This document shows positions 16,101 to 24,722 of a stretch of DNA of 64,000 nt, piece by piece. The position numbers were made by a program, and so were the translations under genes. The stretch spans positions 1 to 64,000 of the forward strand of contig NZ_FOKC01000011.1 of NCBI RefSeq assembly GCF_900112035.1. The letters run 5' to 3'. Origin of the DNA: Nocardioides alpinus (GTDB lineage: Bacteria; Actinomycetota; Actinomycetes; Propionibacteriales; Nocardioidaceae). Within the stretch, counting starts at the first letter, position 1. Each line of letters begins with the position of its first letter. The notes beneath the pieces were generated by a model, which saw only the letters and a program-made list of their open reading frames with translations, searched no databases and was not told the DNA's origin.

Positions 16101-18648
16101 CACGGTCGGCACCATCGCCGAGCTCGGCGACCCGGGCAGCGGCCTGGTCGCGGCCCTCGGCGACCAGGTCGCCGCGCGCGAGGCCGGTCACGAGGCCGTG
16201 GTCGACCTCTACGTGCACTGGCCCGAGGCCCCGGAGGTGCCCGAGCGGGCCAGCGCCGAGCTCGCCGGCATCGTCGCGTCGCTGCCCTTCGCCCCCGACG
16301 TACGCCGGATCGCCGTGGCGGTGTGCGCCGGTGCGGACACGCCGGTCACCTACTACACCTATCGTCCCGTCGCCGACGGCGGAGTGGTCGAGGACGACCT
16401 GGTCCGCGGCGTGCACCCGATGGTCGGGCGCCGGCTCGACCTCTGGCGGTTGCGCAACTTCCACGTGACCCGGATCGAGGCGCCCGAGGACGTGCTGCTG
16501 TACGAGTGCGTCGCGCGCGAGAACCCCGCCGACCGCCGCCTCGTCGCCCTCGCCCAGGTCCGACAGCTCGCCGTGGTGCGCGACCAGACCGGCAAGGTCA
16601 CCGGCCTCCCGCACGCGGAGCGGGCCGTGGAGAACTGTCTCGAGGCGATCCGTCGCGTCCGCACGTCACGCGGCGCGGCCGGGAGCAAGCTCGACACCAA
16701 CCACGTGTGGGTGCAGGTCTGGCCGGTCGTCGAGGCCGATCTCGACCAGCTCACGACGCTGCAGGACAAGATCACCCCGCTCACCGACGGCGCCGGCATC
16801 GTGGAGGTGCTCGCGCAGGGCCGCCTCGGTGGCCCCGACGGCAGCGCCACGCCCGTCGCGCTGCGATTCCACGCGCGACCCGGGGCCGGCGTCACGGCGT
16901 CCGTGGAGGCTCCACCGACCGAGCGGCTCAAGCCGCTCGACGAGTACGCCGCCAACGTCGCGCGCGCCCGCCGCCGTGGCCTGGTCTACCCCTACGAGCT
17001 GGCCGGGGTGCTCACCGGACCCGACGGAGGCTTCGTCGAGCACGACCTCGACGACACCGGCACGCTGGTGCCGGTCGACCGCGGCCCCGGGCTCAACAAG
17101 GCCGGGATCCTGGTCGCCGTCGTCACCACCCCGACCCCCCTCCACCCCGAGGGAGTCACCCGGGTCGTGCTCTGCGGCGATCCGACGAAGGCGCTCGGTG
17201 CGGTGTCGGAGCCGGAGTGCTCGCGAGTCATCGCTGCGATCGACCTCGCCGAGCGGATGCAGGTGCCGGTGGAGTGGTACGCCCTCTCGGCGGGCGCCCG
17301 CATCTCGATGGACTCCGGCACGGAGAACATGGACTGGGTCGCGGCCGGGCTCAAGCGGATCATCGAGTTCACCCAGGCCGGCGGGGAGATCAACGTCGTC
17401 GTCGCGGGCATCAACGTGGGTGCGCAGCCCTACTGGAACGCCGAGGCGACGATGCTGATGCACACCAAGGGCATCCTGGTGATGACGCCCGACAGCGCGA
17501 TGGTGCTCACCGGCAAGCAGTCGCTCGACTTCTCCGGCGGGGTGTCCGCGGAGGACAACTTCGGCATCGGTGGCTACGACCGGGTGATGGGGCCCAACGG
17601 GCAGGCGCAGTACTGGGCGCCCGACCTTGCCGGCGCGTTCGGCGTGCTGATGGCGCACTACGACCACACCTACGTCGTGCCCGGAGAGACCCAGCCGCGG
17701 CGGGCCAGCACCACCGACCCCGCGGACCGCGACGTCTCGTCGTTCCCCCACGTCTCCGCCGACAGCGACTTCACCTCCGTCGGCGAGATCTTCTCCGCGG
17801 CCTCCAACCCGGACCGCAAGAAGGCCTTCGACATCCGCACCGTGATGCGTGCCCTGGCCGACCAGGACCACCCGGTGCTGGAGCGCTGGGCGGGCATGGC
17901 CGACGCGGACACCGCGGTCGTCCAGGACGCCCACCTCGGCGGCTACCCGGTCTGCCTGCTCGGGATCGAGTCGCGGCCGGTCCCCCGCCGCGGCTTCCCG
18001 CCCACCGACGGTCCGGACATCTACACCGCCGGCACCCTGTTCCCGCGGTCGTCGAAGAAGGCGGCCCGCGCGATCAACGCGGCGAGCGGCAACCGCCCCC
18101 TCGTCGTGCTCGCCAACCTGTCCGGCTTCGACGGCTCACCGGACTCGATGCGCAACCTCCAGCTGGAGTACGGCGCGGAGATCGGCCGGGCCATCGTCAA
18201 CTTCGACGGCCCGATCGTCTTCTGCGTCATCTCGCGCTACCACGGCGGCGCGTTCGTGGTCTTCTCCAAGGCGCTGAACCCGCGCATGACAGTGCTGGCC
18301 CTCGAGGGGTCGTACGCCTCGGTCATCGGCGGTGCCCCGGCAGCGGCGGTCGTGTTCGCCGGCGAGGTCGAGAAGCGTACGTCGGCCGACCCCCGCGTCC
18401 GCGACGTCGACGCCCGGATCGCCGACGCCACGGGGTCTGCCAGGAGCCGCCTCGTCGTCGAGCTGGCCGACCTGAAGGCAGCGGTGCGCCCGGAGAAGAT
18501 CGGCGAGGTCGCCGCGGAGTTCGACGGCGTCCACGACATCCACCGGGCGGTCCGGGTGGGCTCGGTCGACAAGGTCATCTCCGTGGAGCGGCTGCGGCCC
18601 CGAGTGATCGAGGCGATCAGCCAGGGGCTCGGCGGACCGGCCGAGTGA
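13117..18648 (+). CDS. Fused biotin-dependent acyl-CoA carboxylase (BC-BCCP-central-CT)
   Basis: At 1843 aa this is one chain holding all parts of an acetyl/propionyl-type CoA carboxylase. Biotin carboxylase with the ATP-grasp loop KATAGGGGRGIR near residue 164 fills about 1-450. A biotinyl domain follows with LESMKMETV and the biotin Lys at 625. A helical linker resembles the ACC central region. The carboxyltransferase occupies about 1220-1843, with INVGAQPYWNAEATMLM and NLSGFDGSPDSM. Bacteria usually split these into separate subunits; a fused form is known in some Actinobacteria. ATG 13117 follows CAGGAG. The acetyltransferase gene follows four bases later, probably in one transcript. The acyl-CoA preference cannot be read from sequence with certainty. 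Confidence 0.9.
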   Translation: MFTRVAIVNRGEAAMRLIHAVRDLNAEGGGAPIRSIALYTDEERTAMFAREADEAHPLGPASARPYIDLAVLERALVESAADAVWVGWGFVAEDPAFAELCDRLGITFIGPSADAMRRLGDKIGSKLLAEEVGVPVAPWSGGAVDTLEDALVAADRVGYPLMLKATAGGGGRGIRRVDTGAELEDAYQRTRDEAERAFGSGVVFLERLVTGARHVEVQLIADSHGTAWAVGVRDCTVQRRNQKVIEESASPLLDAGQTDELKASAERLALAVGYVGAGTVEFLYHPGERTFAFLEVNTRLQVEHPITEVTTDLDLVKAQLHVAAGGRLEGAKPAERGHAVEARLNAEDPDRDFAPSPGRIALLDLPSGPGIRVDTGVGEGDTIPADFDSMIAKIIAYGRTRDEALARLRRAMAETTVVIEGGATNKGFILDLLDQSEVVDGEAGWADTSWIDRVRAEGRLVVHEHSGIAVVAAGIEAYEDEAQVEVTRLLESARGGRPQVQHKVGRAIDFKLRGTAYKVTVIQIGPQRFRVGVEAGGIEQVVLADVERLDEFRTRMTVGDRRYRLVTATHGPVHAVEVDGVTHRVSRDEGGVLRSPAPALVVASPVAVGDMVAAGAPVLVLESMKMETVLRAPFAARVRELLVLTGSQVETGAPLVRLEPVEEDAAEEEATPAEAGPALDLPTSTPPASAQERAARGRADVAAMVMGYDVDASEDGDVVAGYLAARDELVAQGVDVVADEIELLGLFADLAELSRNRPVGEDLHTELRVHSSREHFHTFLQSLDVDRGALPEQFRDRLTTVLAHYGVTDLDRTPELEEAVFRIFLAQQRPAPEVRLATELLQRWIVEPPPGADLSVAARGLLERLVRSTQLRFPVVGDLARSTRFRWFDQPLVDEERSSVLAGVRDEVASLATDPDAPDRTARLEALAAIPEQVVRFLAERLENGVPEQEPLLEVLVRRHYREHELHDLRSVVLEERTFAVADYVLDDRPTRVVSTVGTIAELGDPGSGLVAALGDQVAAREAGHEAVVDLYVHWPEAPEVPERASAELAGIVASLPFAPDVRRIAVAVCAGADTPVTYYTYRPVADGGVVEDDLVRGVHPMVGRRLDLWRLRNFHVTRIEAPEDVLLYECVARENPADRRLVALAQVRQLAVVRDQTGKVTGLPHAERAVENCLEAIRRVRTSRGAAGSKLDTNHVWVQVWPVVEADLDQLTTLQDKITPLTDGAGIVEVLAQGRLGGPDGSATPVALRFHARPGAGVTASVEAPPTERLKPLDEYAANVARARRRGLVYPYELAGVLTGPDGGFVEHDLDDTGTLVPVDRGPGLNKAGILVAVVTTPTPLHPEGVTRVVLCGDPTKALGAVSEPECSRVIAAIDLAERMQVPVEWYALSAGARISMDSGTENMDWVAAGLKRIIEFTQAGGEINVVVAGINVGAQPYWNAEATMLMHTKGILVMTPDSAMVLTGKQSLDFSGGVSAEDNFGIGGYDRVMGPNGQAQYWAPDLAGAFGVLMAHYDHTYVVPGETQPRRASTTDPADRDVSSFPHVSADSDFTSVGEIFSAASNPDRKKAFDIRTVMRALADQDHPVLERWAGMADADTAVVQDAHLGGYPVCLLGIESRPVPRRGFPPTDGPDIYTAGTLFPRSSKKAARAINAASGNRPLVVLANLSGFDGSPDSMRNLQLEYGAEIGRAIVNFDGPIVFCVISRYHGGAFVVFSKALNPRMTVLALEGSYASVIGGAPAAAVVFAGEVEKRTSADPRVRDVDARIADATGSARSRLVVELADLKAAVRPEKIGEVAAEFDGVHDIHRAVRVGSVDKVISVERLRPRVIEAISQGLGGPAE

Positions 18649-18652
18649 TGAC

Positions 18653-21340
18653 GTGAGCACCGAGGCTGCTCCGACCGTCGCTCCACGTGACTGGAGCGCG
18701 GAGCCCGCGGACGTGCTGCTCGCCGACGGCACGGTCGCAGTGATCCGGTCCTTGCGCGAGGCCGACCGTGACGCCGTCCTCGAGCTGCACGAGTCGGTGT
18801 CGGTGGACACGCTGCGGCTGCGCTTCTTCTCGCCCAGCCGGGAAGCCGGTCGGCGCTACGTCGACCACCTCTTCGACCCGGACAACACTGCCTCGGCTGC
18901 TCTGGTGGCGCTCGTCCGCGGTCGGGTCGCCGGACTGGCGACCGCCGAGGTGCTCTCCCCCGAGAGGGCCGAGGTCGCCTTCCTGATCGCCGACGAGGAC
19001 CGTGGCCGCGGGCTGGGCAGCCTGCTGCTGGAGCACCTCGCCGCCCTCGGCCGCCGCCACGGGGTCAGCCGCTTCGAGGCCGAGGTCCTGGGCGACAACC
19101 ACGGCATGCTCCGGGTCTTCCGGGCGGCCGGGTTCGCGGCCACCCGCACGACGGTGGCGGGAGAGGTGGAGGTCGAGCTCCGCACGGACGCCTCCCGCGA
19201 GGCCGTCGACGCCGCGGACCGGCGTGAGTGGCGAGCCGCCGCGCGGTCCCTCCGCCCGCTGCTCCACCCGACCAGCGTGGCGGTCGTCGGCGTACGACGC
19301 TCCGCGGGCGGCTTCGGCCACGGCGTGCTCGAGGCGATCCGCAGCTCGTCCTATGCCGGGACGCTGCACGTGATCCACCCCGAGGCCGGGACGATCGACG
19401 GCCTCCCCACCAGCCGCAGTCTCGGCGACCTCGACGGCCCCGTCGACCTGGTCGTCGTCGCCGTTCCGGCCGACGGCGTCGCCGACGTCCTGCGCGATGC
19501 AGCCGCCAACGGCGCGGGCGCCGCAGTGGTGATCTCGTCCGGCTTCTCCGGCGCCGGCAGCGACGACCGTCGCCTCGAGCTGCTGGGGATCGCTCGCGCA
19601 CACAGCCTTCGACTGGTCGGCCCCAACTCCCAGGGCGTCCTCGACAACGGCGACGGCCTCAACGCCACGCTGCTCCACGACGTGCCGACGGTCGGTGGCC
19701 TGGCGGTCGCCTCCCAGTCCGGCGGCATGGGATTCGCTCTCATCGACCTCGCCCGTGACGTGGGCCTCGGCGTCCAGTCCTTCGTCTCGCTGGGCGACAA
19801 GGTCGACGTGTCCAGCAACGACCTGCTCGCCGCGTGGATGGACGACGACGGGGTCGCGGCCGGCGCGCTCTACCTCGAGTCGTTCGGCAACGCCCTCAAG
19901 TTCGCCCGCACCGCTCGTCGCTTCGCCGAGCAGAAGCCATTGCTGGCCGTGGTCGGGGGACGGTCCCGGGCCCGCCAGGATCCGACCGCCACCTCCACCG
20001 TCGGTGTGGGTGTCGACGCGCTGCTCGACCAGTCCGGGGTGATCGCCTGCCGGACCGGCGCCGAGCTGACCGAGACCGCGCTGCTGTTGGTGGAGCAGCC
20101 GCTCCCGGCCGGGCTCCGGGTGTGCATCGTCTCCAACACCGGTGGCGTGGGCGCGCTCACGACCGACCGTGCCGACCTCCAGGGCATGGTCGTCGCGACG
20201 ACCTCCGACCGGTTGAGCGATGCGTTGCTGGCAGCCGTCCCCGGCGCAGTCGACGTGCGCAACCCGGTCGACCTCGGAGCCGACGTCACGCCCGAGGAGC
20301 TCACGGCCGCGCTGCGTGAGGTGCTCGAGGCCGACGAGGCGGACGCCGTCCTCGTCCTGCTCGTCGCCAACCGGCTCACCGACCGCGACGCACTCTTCGC
20401 GGCCGTCGCGCAGGCGCGACCCTCGGGCGCCGACCTCCCCCTGCTCCTCGTCACCCCCGGCGCCGCGTTCGACGCGGCGCGTGGCCTCCCGGGGGTCACC
20501 GTCTATCGCACCACCGATGCAGCGATCGGGGCACTGGGCCGGGCCATGCGCTACGCCGCGTGGCGACGCGTCCCGGCCGACGAGCCGGAGGTCGAGCTCG
20601 GCACCCGCGGTGTCCACGCCCGCACCTGGGTGCGCTCGCGACTGGCCTCCCGCAGCGGCGAGCCGGAGTGGCTCGCGCCGGCGGCGCAGGCGGAGCTCCT
20701 CGCGCCCTACGGCATCCACCTGGTCGGTCGCCTCGCCACTGGCCCCGACGAGGCGGAGGCGGTCGCCGCGTCGATCGGCTACCCGGTGGCCCTCAAGGTG
20801 GCCGACCCGACGGTGCTGCACAAGTCCGACCGCGGCCTGGTCCGGATCGACGTACGCACCGGAACGGACGTTGCCGATGCCGTACGCCGCTTCGGCGAGG
20901 AGCTGGGCGACGACCGCGTCGAGGTGCTGGTGCAGCCGCTGGTGCTGGGGCACGTCGCCTCGGTGGGCCTCGTGCACGACCCGCAGCTCGGACCGCTGGT
21001 CCGGGTCGGCGGCGGAGCCGCGGGAACGGCCGGCAGCTGGGCCGAGGAGGTGCTGCTGCTTCCTCCCGTGGAGGCAGCCGACGCCACTCGCGCCGTGCGT
21101 GCCCTCCGGCTCTGGCCACAGCTGGTCGGCGACCATGGCCTGGAGGAGGTGGACCTCGCCCCGCTCGAGGCACTGGTGATGTCCGTGGGCCGGCTGGCCG
21201 TCGACGTCCCGCACGTTGCCGCCCTCACGCTCGAGCCTGTGGTCGTCAACGCCCACGGGATCTTCTGCGTGGACGTGAAGCTCCGCATCGCCGAGCCGGC
21301 CGAGATCGACGCCGGTGTCCCGAGGCGGCTCCGCTCCTAG
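18653..21340 (+). CDS. Pat-type protein acetyltransferase: GNAT fused to NDP-forming acyl-CoA synthetase-like domains
   Basis: The 895-aa protein starts with a GNAT domain (about 1-170; RGRGLGSLLLEHLA is the acetyl-CoA-binding motif). Then come a CoA-binding Rossmann domain, succinyl-CoA-ligase-like domains and a C-terminal ATP-grasp (about 670-895). This N-terminal GNAT order is known from actinobacterial Pat enzymes that acetylate and silence acyl-CoA synthetases. Where active NDP-forming synthetases have the phospho-His in an SHTG motif, this protein has TSTVGVGV near residue 449. The synthetase half is therefore probably a sensor, not an enzyme. GTG 18653 lies four bases after the carboxylase stop, suggesting cotranscription with an acetyl-CoA user. 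Confidence 0.88.
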   Translation: MSTEAAPTVAPRDWSAEPADVLLADGTVAVIRSLREADRDAVLELHESVSVDTLRLRFFSPSREAGRRYVDHLFDPDNTASAALVALVRGRVAGLATAEVLSPERAEVAFLIADEDRGRGLGSLLLEHLAALGRRHGVSRFEAEVLGDNHGMLRVFRAAGFAATRTTVAGEVEVELRTDASREAVDAADRREWRAAARSLRPLLHPTSVAVVGVRRSAGGFGHGVLEAIRSSSYAGTLHVIHPEAGTIDGLPTSRSLGDLDGPVDLVVVAVPADGVADVLRDAAANGAGAAVVISSGFSGAGSDDRRLELLGIARAHSLRLVGPNSQGVLDNGDGLNATLLHDVPTVGGLAVASQSGGMGFALIDLARDVGLGVQSFVSLGDKVDVSSNDLLAAWMDDDGVAAGALYLESFGNALKFARTARRFAEQKPLLAVVGGRSRARQDPTATSTVGVGVDALLDQSGVIACRTGAELTETALLLVEQPLPAGLRVCIVSNTGGVGALTTDRADLQGMVVATTSDRLSDALLAAVPGAVDVRNPVDLGADVTPEELTAALREVLEADEADAVLVLLVANRLTDRDALFAAVAQARPSGADLPLLLVTPGAAFDAARGLPGVTVYRTTDAAIGALGRAMRYAAWRRVPADEPEVELGTRGVHARTWVRSRLASRSGEPEWLAPAAQAELLAPYGIHLVGRLATGPDEAEAVAASIGYPVALKVADPTVLHKSDRGLVRIDVRTGTDVADAVRRFGEELGDDRVEVLVQPLVLGHVASVGLVHDPQLGPLVRVGGGAAGTAGSWAEEVLLLPPVEAADATRAVRALRLWPQLVGDHGLEEVDLAPLEALVMSVGRLAVDVPHVAALTLEPVVVNAHGIFCVDVKLRIAEPAEIDAGVPRRLRS

Positions 21341-21358
21341 TGCGCGCGCACGTCCGGG

Positions 21359-22552
21359 CTAGCGTCGCACCACCGCGAGGGCCTGCCGTGCGATCTCCCA
21401 CTCCTCGTCGGTGGGCACGACCAGCACCGCGACCTCCGACCCGTCGGGCGAGACGATGCGGTCCTCCCCCGAGGGCGACTCGTTGCGGGTCGGGTCAAGG
21501 GCGATCCCGAGCCGGTCGAGACCACCGAGGGCCGCGGCCCTCAGCTCCGGGCTGTGCTGACCGACGCCGCCGGTGAGGACGACGGCGTGCAGCTCCCCGA
21601 GCGCGGCGTAGTAGGCGCCGACGTACTTGCGCACGCGGTAGGCGTAGACGTCGAAGGCCAGCGTCGCCGCCGCGTCTCCGGCCGCGCATCGGCGGGTCAG
21701 CTCACGGAAGTCGTTGACGCCCGACAGGCCGAGCAGGCCGGACTCGCGGTAGAGCGCCCGGTCGATCTCGTCCAGTGACAGGCCGAGCTCGCGGTGGAGG
21801 TGGCCGTGGACGGCCGGGTCGACGTCACCGGAGCGGGTGCCCATCACCAGCCCTTCCAGCGGGGTGAGGCCCATGGACGTGTCGACGGACCGCCCACCGC
21901 GGATCGCAGCGGCCGACGCCCCGTTGCCGAGGTGCAGCACGACGAGGTGGGTGTCCTCGACCGCACGCCCGAGCAACGCCGCGGCCCGTCGCGAGACGTA
22001 GGCGTAGGACGTGCCGTGGAAGCCGTAGCGCCGGATCCGGTGCTCGTCGCGCCAGCTCCGTGGCAGGGCGTAGGTGTAGGCGTGCTCGGGCATCGTCTGG
22101 TGGAAGGCGGTGTCGAAGACGGCGACCTGCGGCACGTCGGGGAACAGCCGCAGTGCGACCCGCATCCCCTCCAGGTTGGCGGGGTTGTGCAGGGGTGCCA
22201 GCGGGACCAGGTCCTCGACGGCCTCCAGCAGCCGGTCGTCGACGACCGCCGGCTCGGCGAAGAGGGTGCCACCGTGCACGACCCGGTGCCCGACGGCGGC
22301 CAGGGATTCGCGGTCGATCGCGGGCCCGTGGCGGTCGAAGGCGCCGAGCGCGGAACGGAGCGCGTCCTCGAAGTCCGCGACGCGTCGCTCCTCGGTGTGG
22401 TGCTGACCGCCGACCGAGTGCGTGAGCGCGCTGCTGTCCTCGCCGATGCGCTCCACCGAGCCGGACGCCTCGGCGGCACCCGACACGCCGTCGAGGAGCC
22501 GGTACTTCAGGGACGACGACCCCGCGTTGAGGACCAGCACGCGGTTCGTCAC
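21359..22552 (-). CDS. ackA: Acetate kinase
   Basis: A 397-aa enzyme of the ASKHA fold, of normal family length. Visible motifs are NAGSSSLKY at residues 9-17, GHRVVHGG, FDTAFHQTMPEHAY, HLGNGAS, GLTPLEGLVMGTRSGDVDP and TGGVGQHSPELR. It interconverts acetyl phosphate plus ADP with acetate plus ATP in the cytoplasm. Its ATG overlaps the end of pta by four bases, so the two are translationally coupled and form the reversible acetyl-CoA/acetate pathway. It converges with the protein acetyltransferase gene with an 18-bp gap and no visible terminator. Confidence 0.97.
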   Translation of the reverse strand: MTNRVLVLNAGSSSLKYRLLDGVSGAAEASGSVERIGEDSSALTHSVGGQHHTEERRVADFEDALRSALGAFDRHGPAIDRESLAAVGHRVVHGGTLFAEPAVVDDRLLEAVEDLVPLAPLHNPANLEGMRVALRLFPDVPQVAVFDTAFHQTMPEHAYTYALPRSWRDEHRIRRYGFHGTSYAYVSRRAAALLGRAVEDTHLVVLHLGNGASAAAIRGGRSVDTSMGLTPLEGLVMGTRSGDVDPAVHGHLHRELGLSLDEIDRALYRESGLLGLSGVNDFRELTRRCAAGDAAATLAFDVYAYRVRKYVGAYYAALGELHAVVLTGGVGQHSPELRAAALGGLDRLGIALDPTRNESPSGEDRIVSPDGSEVAVLVVPTDEEWEIARQALAVVRR

Positions 22553-24624
22553 GAGCGCTCCTGCGCCTGGATGGCGGTGATCGCGACCGTGTTGACGATG
22601 TCACGCACGAGCGCGCCCCGCGACAGGTCGTTGACCGGCTTGCGCAGGCCCTGCAGCACCGGGCCGACCGCCAGCGCCCCGGCCGAGCGCTGCACGGCCT
22701 TGTAGGTGTTGTTGCCCGTGTTGAGGTCGGGGAAGACGAACACCGTGGCGCGCCCGGCGACAGCCGAGTCGGGCAGCTTGGTCCGCGCGACCGCGGCGTC
22801 GATCGCGGCGTCGTACTGGATCGGTCCCTCGACGGGCAGGTCCGGCGCACGTTCGCGGACCCGCGCCGTCGCCTCCGTGACCTTCTCGACGTCCGTGCCG
22901 CTGCCGGACGTGCCGGTCGAGTACGACAGCATCGCGACCCGCGGCTCGACGCCGAAGGCAGCTGCTGTGCGGGCGGAGGCGATGGCGATGTCGGCCAGCT
23001 GGGTGGCGGTCGGGTCGGGGTTCACCGCGCAGTCGCCGTAGACGAGCACCTGGTCGCGCAGGCACATGAAGAACACCGACGACACCACCGACACCTCGGG
23101 GACCGTGCGGATCACCTCGAGCGCCGGGCGGATGGTGTGCGCGGTGGTGTGCACCGCTCCCGACACCATCCCGTCGGCGAGGCCGAGCTCGACCATCATC
23201 GTGCCGAAGTAGGAGACGTCGACCACGATGTCGCGGGCAGCCTCGAGGTCGATGCCCTTGTGCGAGCGACGCTGGTGGTAGTCGTGCGCGAACCGCTCAC
23301 GCAGCTCCGCGTCGTAGGGGCTGAGCAGCGTCGCGGCGGAGACGTCGATGCCGAGCTGGGCCGCCTTGGCCCGGATGATCATCGGGTCGCCGAGCAGGGT
23401 CAGGTCGGCGACGTTGCGGCGCAGCAGGATGTCGGCAGCGCGCAGGATCCGCTCCTCCTCCCCCTCGGGCAGGACGATGTGGCGACGGTCGGCGATCGCG
23501 TCGTCGAGGACCTGGTGCTCGAACATCAGTGGCGTCACGACCGAGGTGCGAGCCAGCTCGAGACCGCCCATCAGCTCCTCGCCGTCGACGTTCTCGGCGA
23601 AGAGCGTGAGGGCCGTCGCGATCTTGCGCGGCGAGTCCTTGTCCAGGCGTCCGCGGCGGTTGGTCAGCGCGGTCGACGTGGCGTGCGTGCCGAGGTCGGT
23701 GGCGATCATCGGCAGCGCCACGTCGAGCCCGTCGAGCAGCCGCCCCACCTGCTCCGGCAGGTCAAGCCCGCCGTTGAGGACGATGCCGGAGATCTGGGGG
23801 AAGTTCGCCGACTGGTGCGCCGTGAGGACGCCGAGGACCACCTCGGGACGGTCGCCGGGGGTGACGACCAGGGCGCCGTCGAAGAGCCGGTCCAGCACGT
23901 TGGGCAGGGTCATCGCCGCGACGACGAGGCCCGGGACCTCGCGCGACAGCTGGCTCTCGTCACCGCGCACCAGGCGGCCGTCGCAGGCCGCCATCAGGTC
24001 CCCGACCGACGGCGCGCTCAGCAGCGGCTGCTCGGGCAGCGCGAACGCCGGCACGCCGTCACGTCGCAACGCCTTCGCCGTACGCCCGGTCGCCGCAGGG
24101 TCGACGCGGTTGGCGATGACGGCGAAGAGCGTCGCGTGGTTGGCAGCGAGCTCGGCCTGCGCCATCGCGGCAGCCGTGCAGAGCTGACCCACGTCTCGGC
24201 CCTGGCCGTTGAGGACCAGCAGGACCGGCACGCCGAGGTTGGCGGCGACCCGGGCGTTGAAACCGAACTCCGCTGGCGCGCCGACGTCGGTGTAGTCGCT
24301 GCCGACGATGACCACGGCGTCGCTCTTCGCCGCCACCTGGTGGTAGCGCGAGACGATGCGCTCCATCGCGCCGTCGGGGTCGGCGTGCACGTCGTCATAG
24401 CTGACGCCGGCGCACTCGTCGTAGGTCAGGGAGACGGCGTCGTGCGAGACGAGCAGGTCGAGGACGTAGTCGTGCACGTCACCCGTCGACGCCTCGGCTC
24501 GGACCACGGGTCGGAAGACCGCCACCCGCGCCACCCGTCGCGACAGCTGTTCCAGCACCCCGAGCGCCACCGCGGACTTGCCGGTGAAACCCTCGACCCC
24601 GGCCACGTACACGCTGCGTGCCAT
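22549..24624 (-). CDS. pta: Phosphate acetyltransferase
   Basis: A 691-aa long-form Pta. The N-terminal half is BioD-like with a P-loop-type GVEGFTGKS at residues 9-17, followed by a DRTGG-type middle region. The C-terminal PTA_PTB catalytic domain (about 370-691) has EGEEERILRAADILL, GDPMIIRAKAAQLG, SYSTGTSGSG and VFPDLNTGNNTYKAVQRSAG. It converts acetyl-CoA and phosphate to acetyl phosphate. The ATG at 24624 lies six bases after a TAGGCT -10 on the minus strand, so the message is probably leaderless. It is the first gene of the pta-ackA operon. Confidence 0.96.
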   Translation of the reverse strand: MARSVYVAGVEGFTGKSAVALGVLEQLSRRVARVAVFRPVVRAEASTGDVHDYVLDLLVSHDAVSLTYDECAGVSYDDVHADPDGAMERIVSRYHQVAAKSDAVVIVGSDYTDVGAPAEFGFNARVAANLGVPVLLVLNGQGRDVGQLCTAAAMAQAELAANHATLFAVIANRVDPAATGRTAKALRRDGVPAFALPEQPLLSAPSVGDLMAACDGRLVRGDESQLSREVPGLVVAAMTLPNVLDRLFDGALVVTPGDRPEVVLGVLTAHQSANFPQISGIVLNGGLDLPEQVGRLLDGLDVALPMIATDLGTHATSTALTNRRGRLDKDSPRKIATALTLFAENVDGEELMGGLELARTSVVTPLMFEHQVLDDAIADRRHIVLPEGEEERILRAADILLRRNVADLTLLGDPMIIRAKAAQLGIDVSAATLLSPYDAELRERFAHDYHQRRSHKGIDLEAARDIVVDVSYFGTMMVELGLADGMVSGAVHTTAHTIRPALEVIRTVPEVSVVSSVFFMCLRDQVLVYGDCAVNPDPTATQLADIAIASARTAAAFGVEPRVAMLSYSTGTSGSGTDVEKVTEATARVRERAPDLPVEGPIQYDAAIDAAVARTKLPDSAVAGRATVFVFPDLNTGNNTYKAVQRSAGALAVGPVLQGLRKPVNDLSRGALVRDIVNTVAITAIQAQERS

Positions 24625-24630
24625 GGACCG

Positions 24631-24636
24631 AGCCTA
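24631..24636 (-). promoter_or_regulatory. -10 box TAGGCT of the pta-ackA operon
   Basis: TAGGCT on the minus strand ends six bases before the pta ATG and no ribosome-binding site intervenes. This fits a leaderless start. Confidence 0.6.
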
Positions 24637-24722
24637 GCGACTGGCGCCGGTGCCGGGTGCCCGGTCGGGTCGAGCGGGCTCGGGCACACTGAGCACCGTC
24701 CGGTCCCTACCCGAGGAGAATC

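Noticed and set aside
18617..21256. An 879-codon minus-strand frame opposite the acetyltransferase gene
   Set aside because: It is a codon-bias shadow; the plus-strand frame has clear GNAT, CoA-binding and ATP-grasp motifs.
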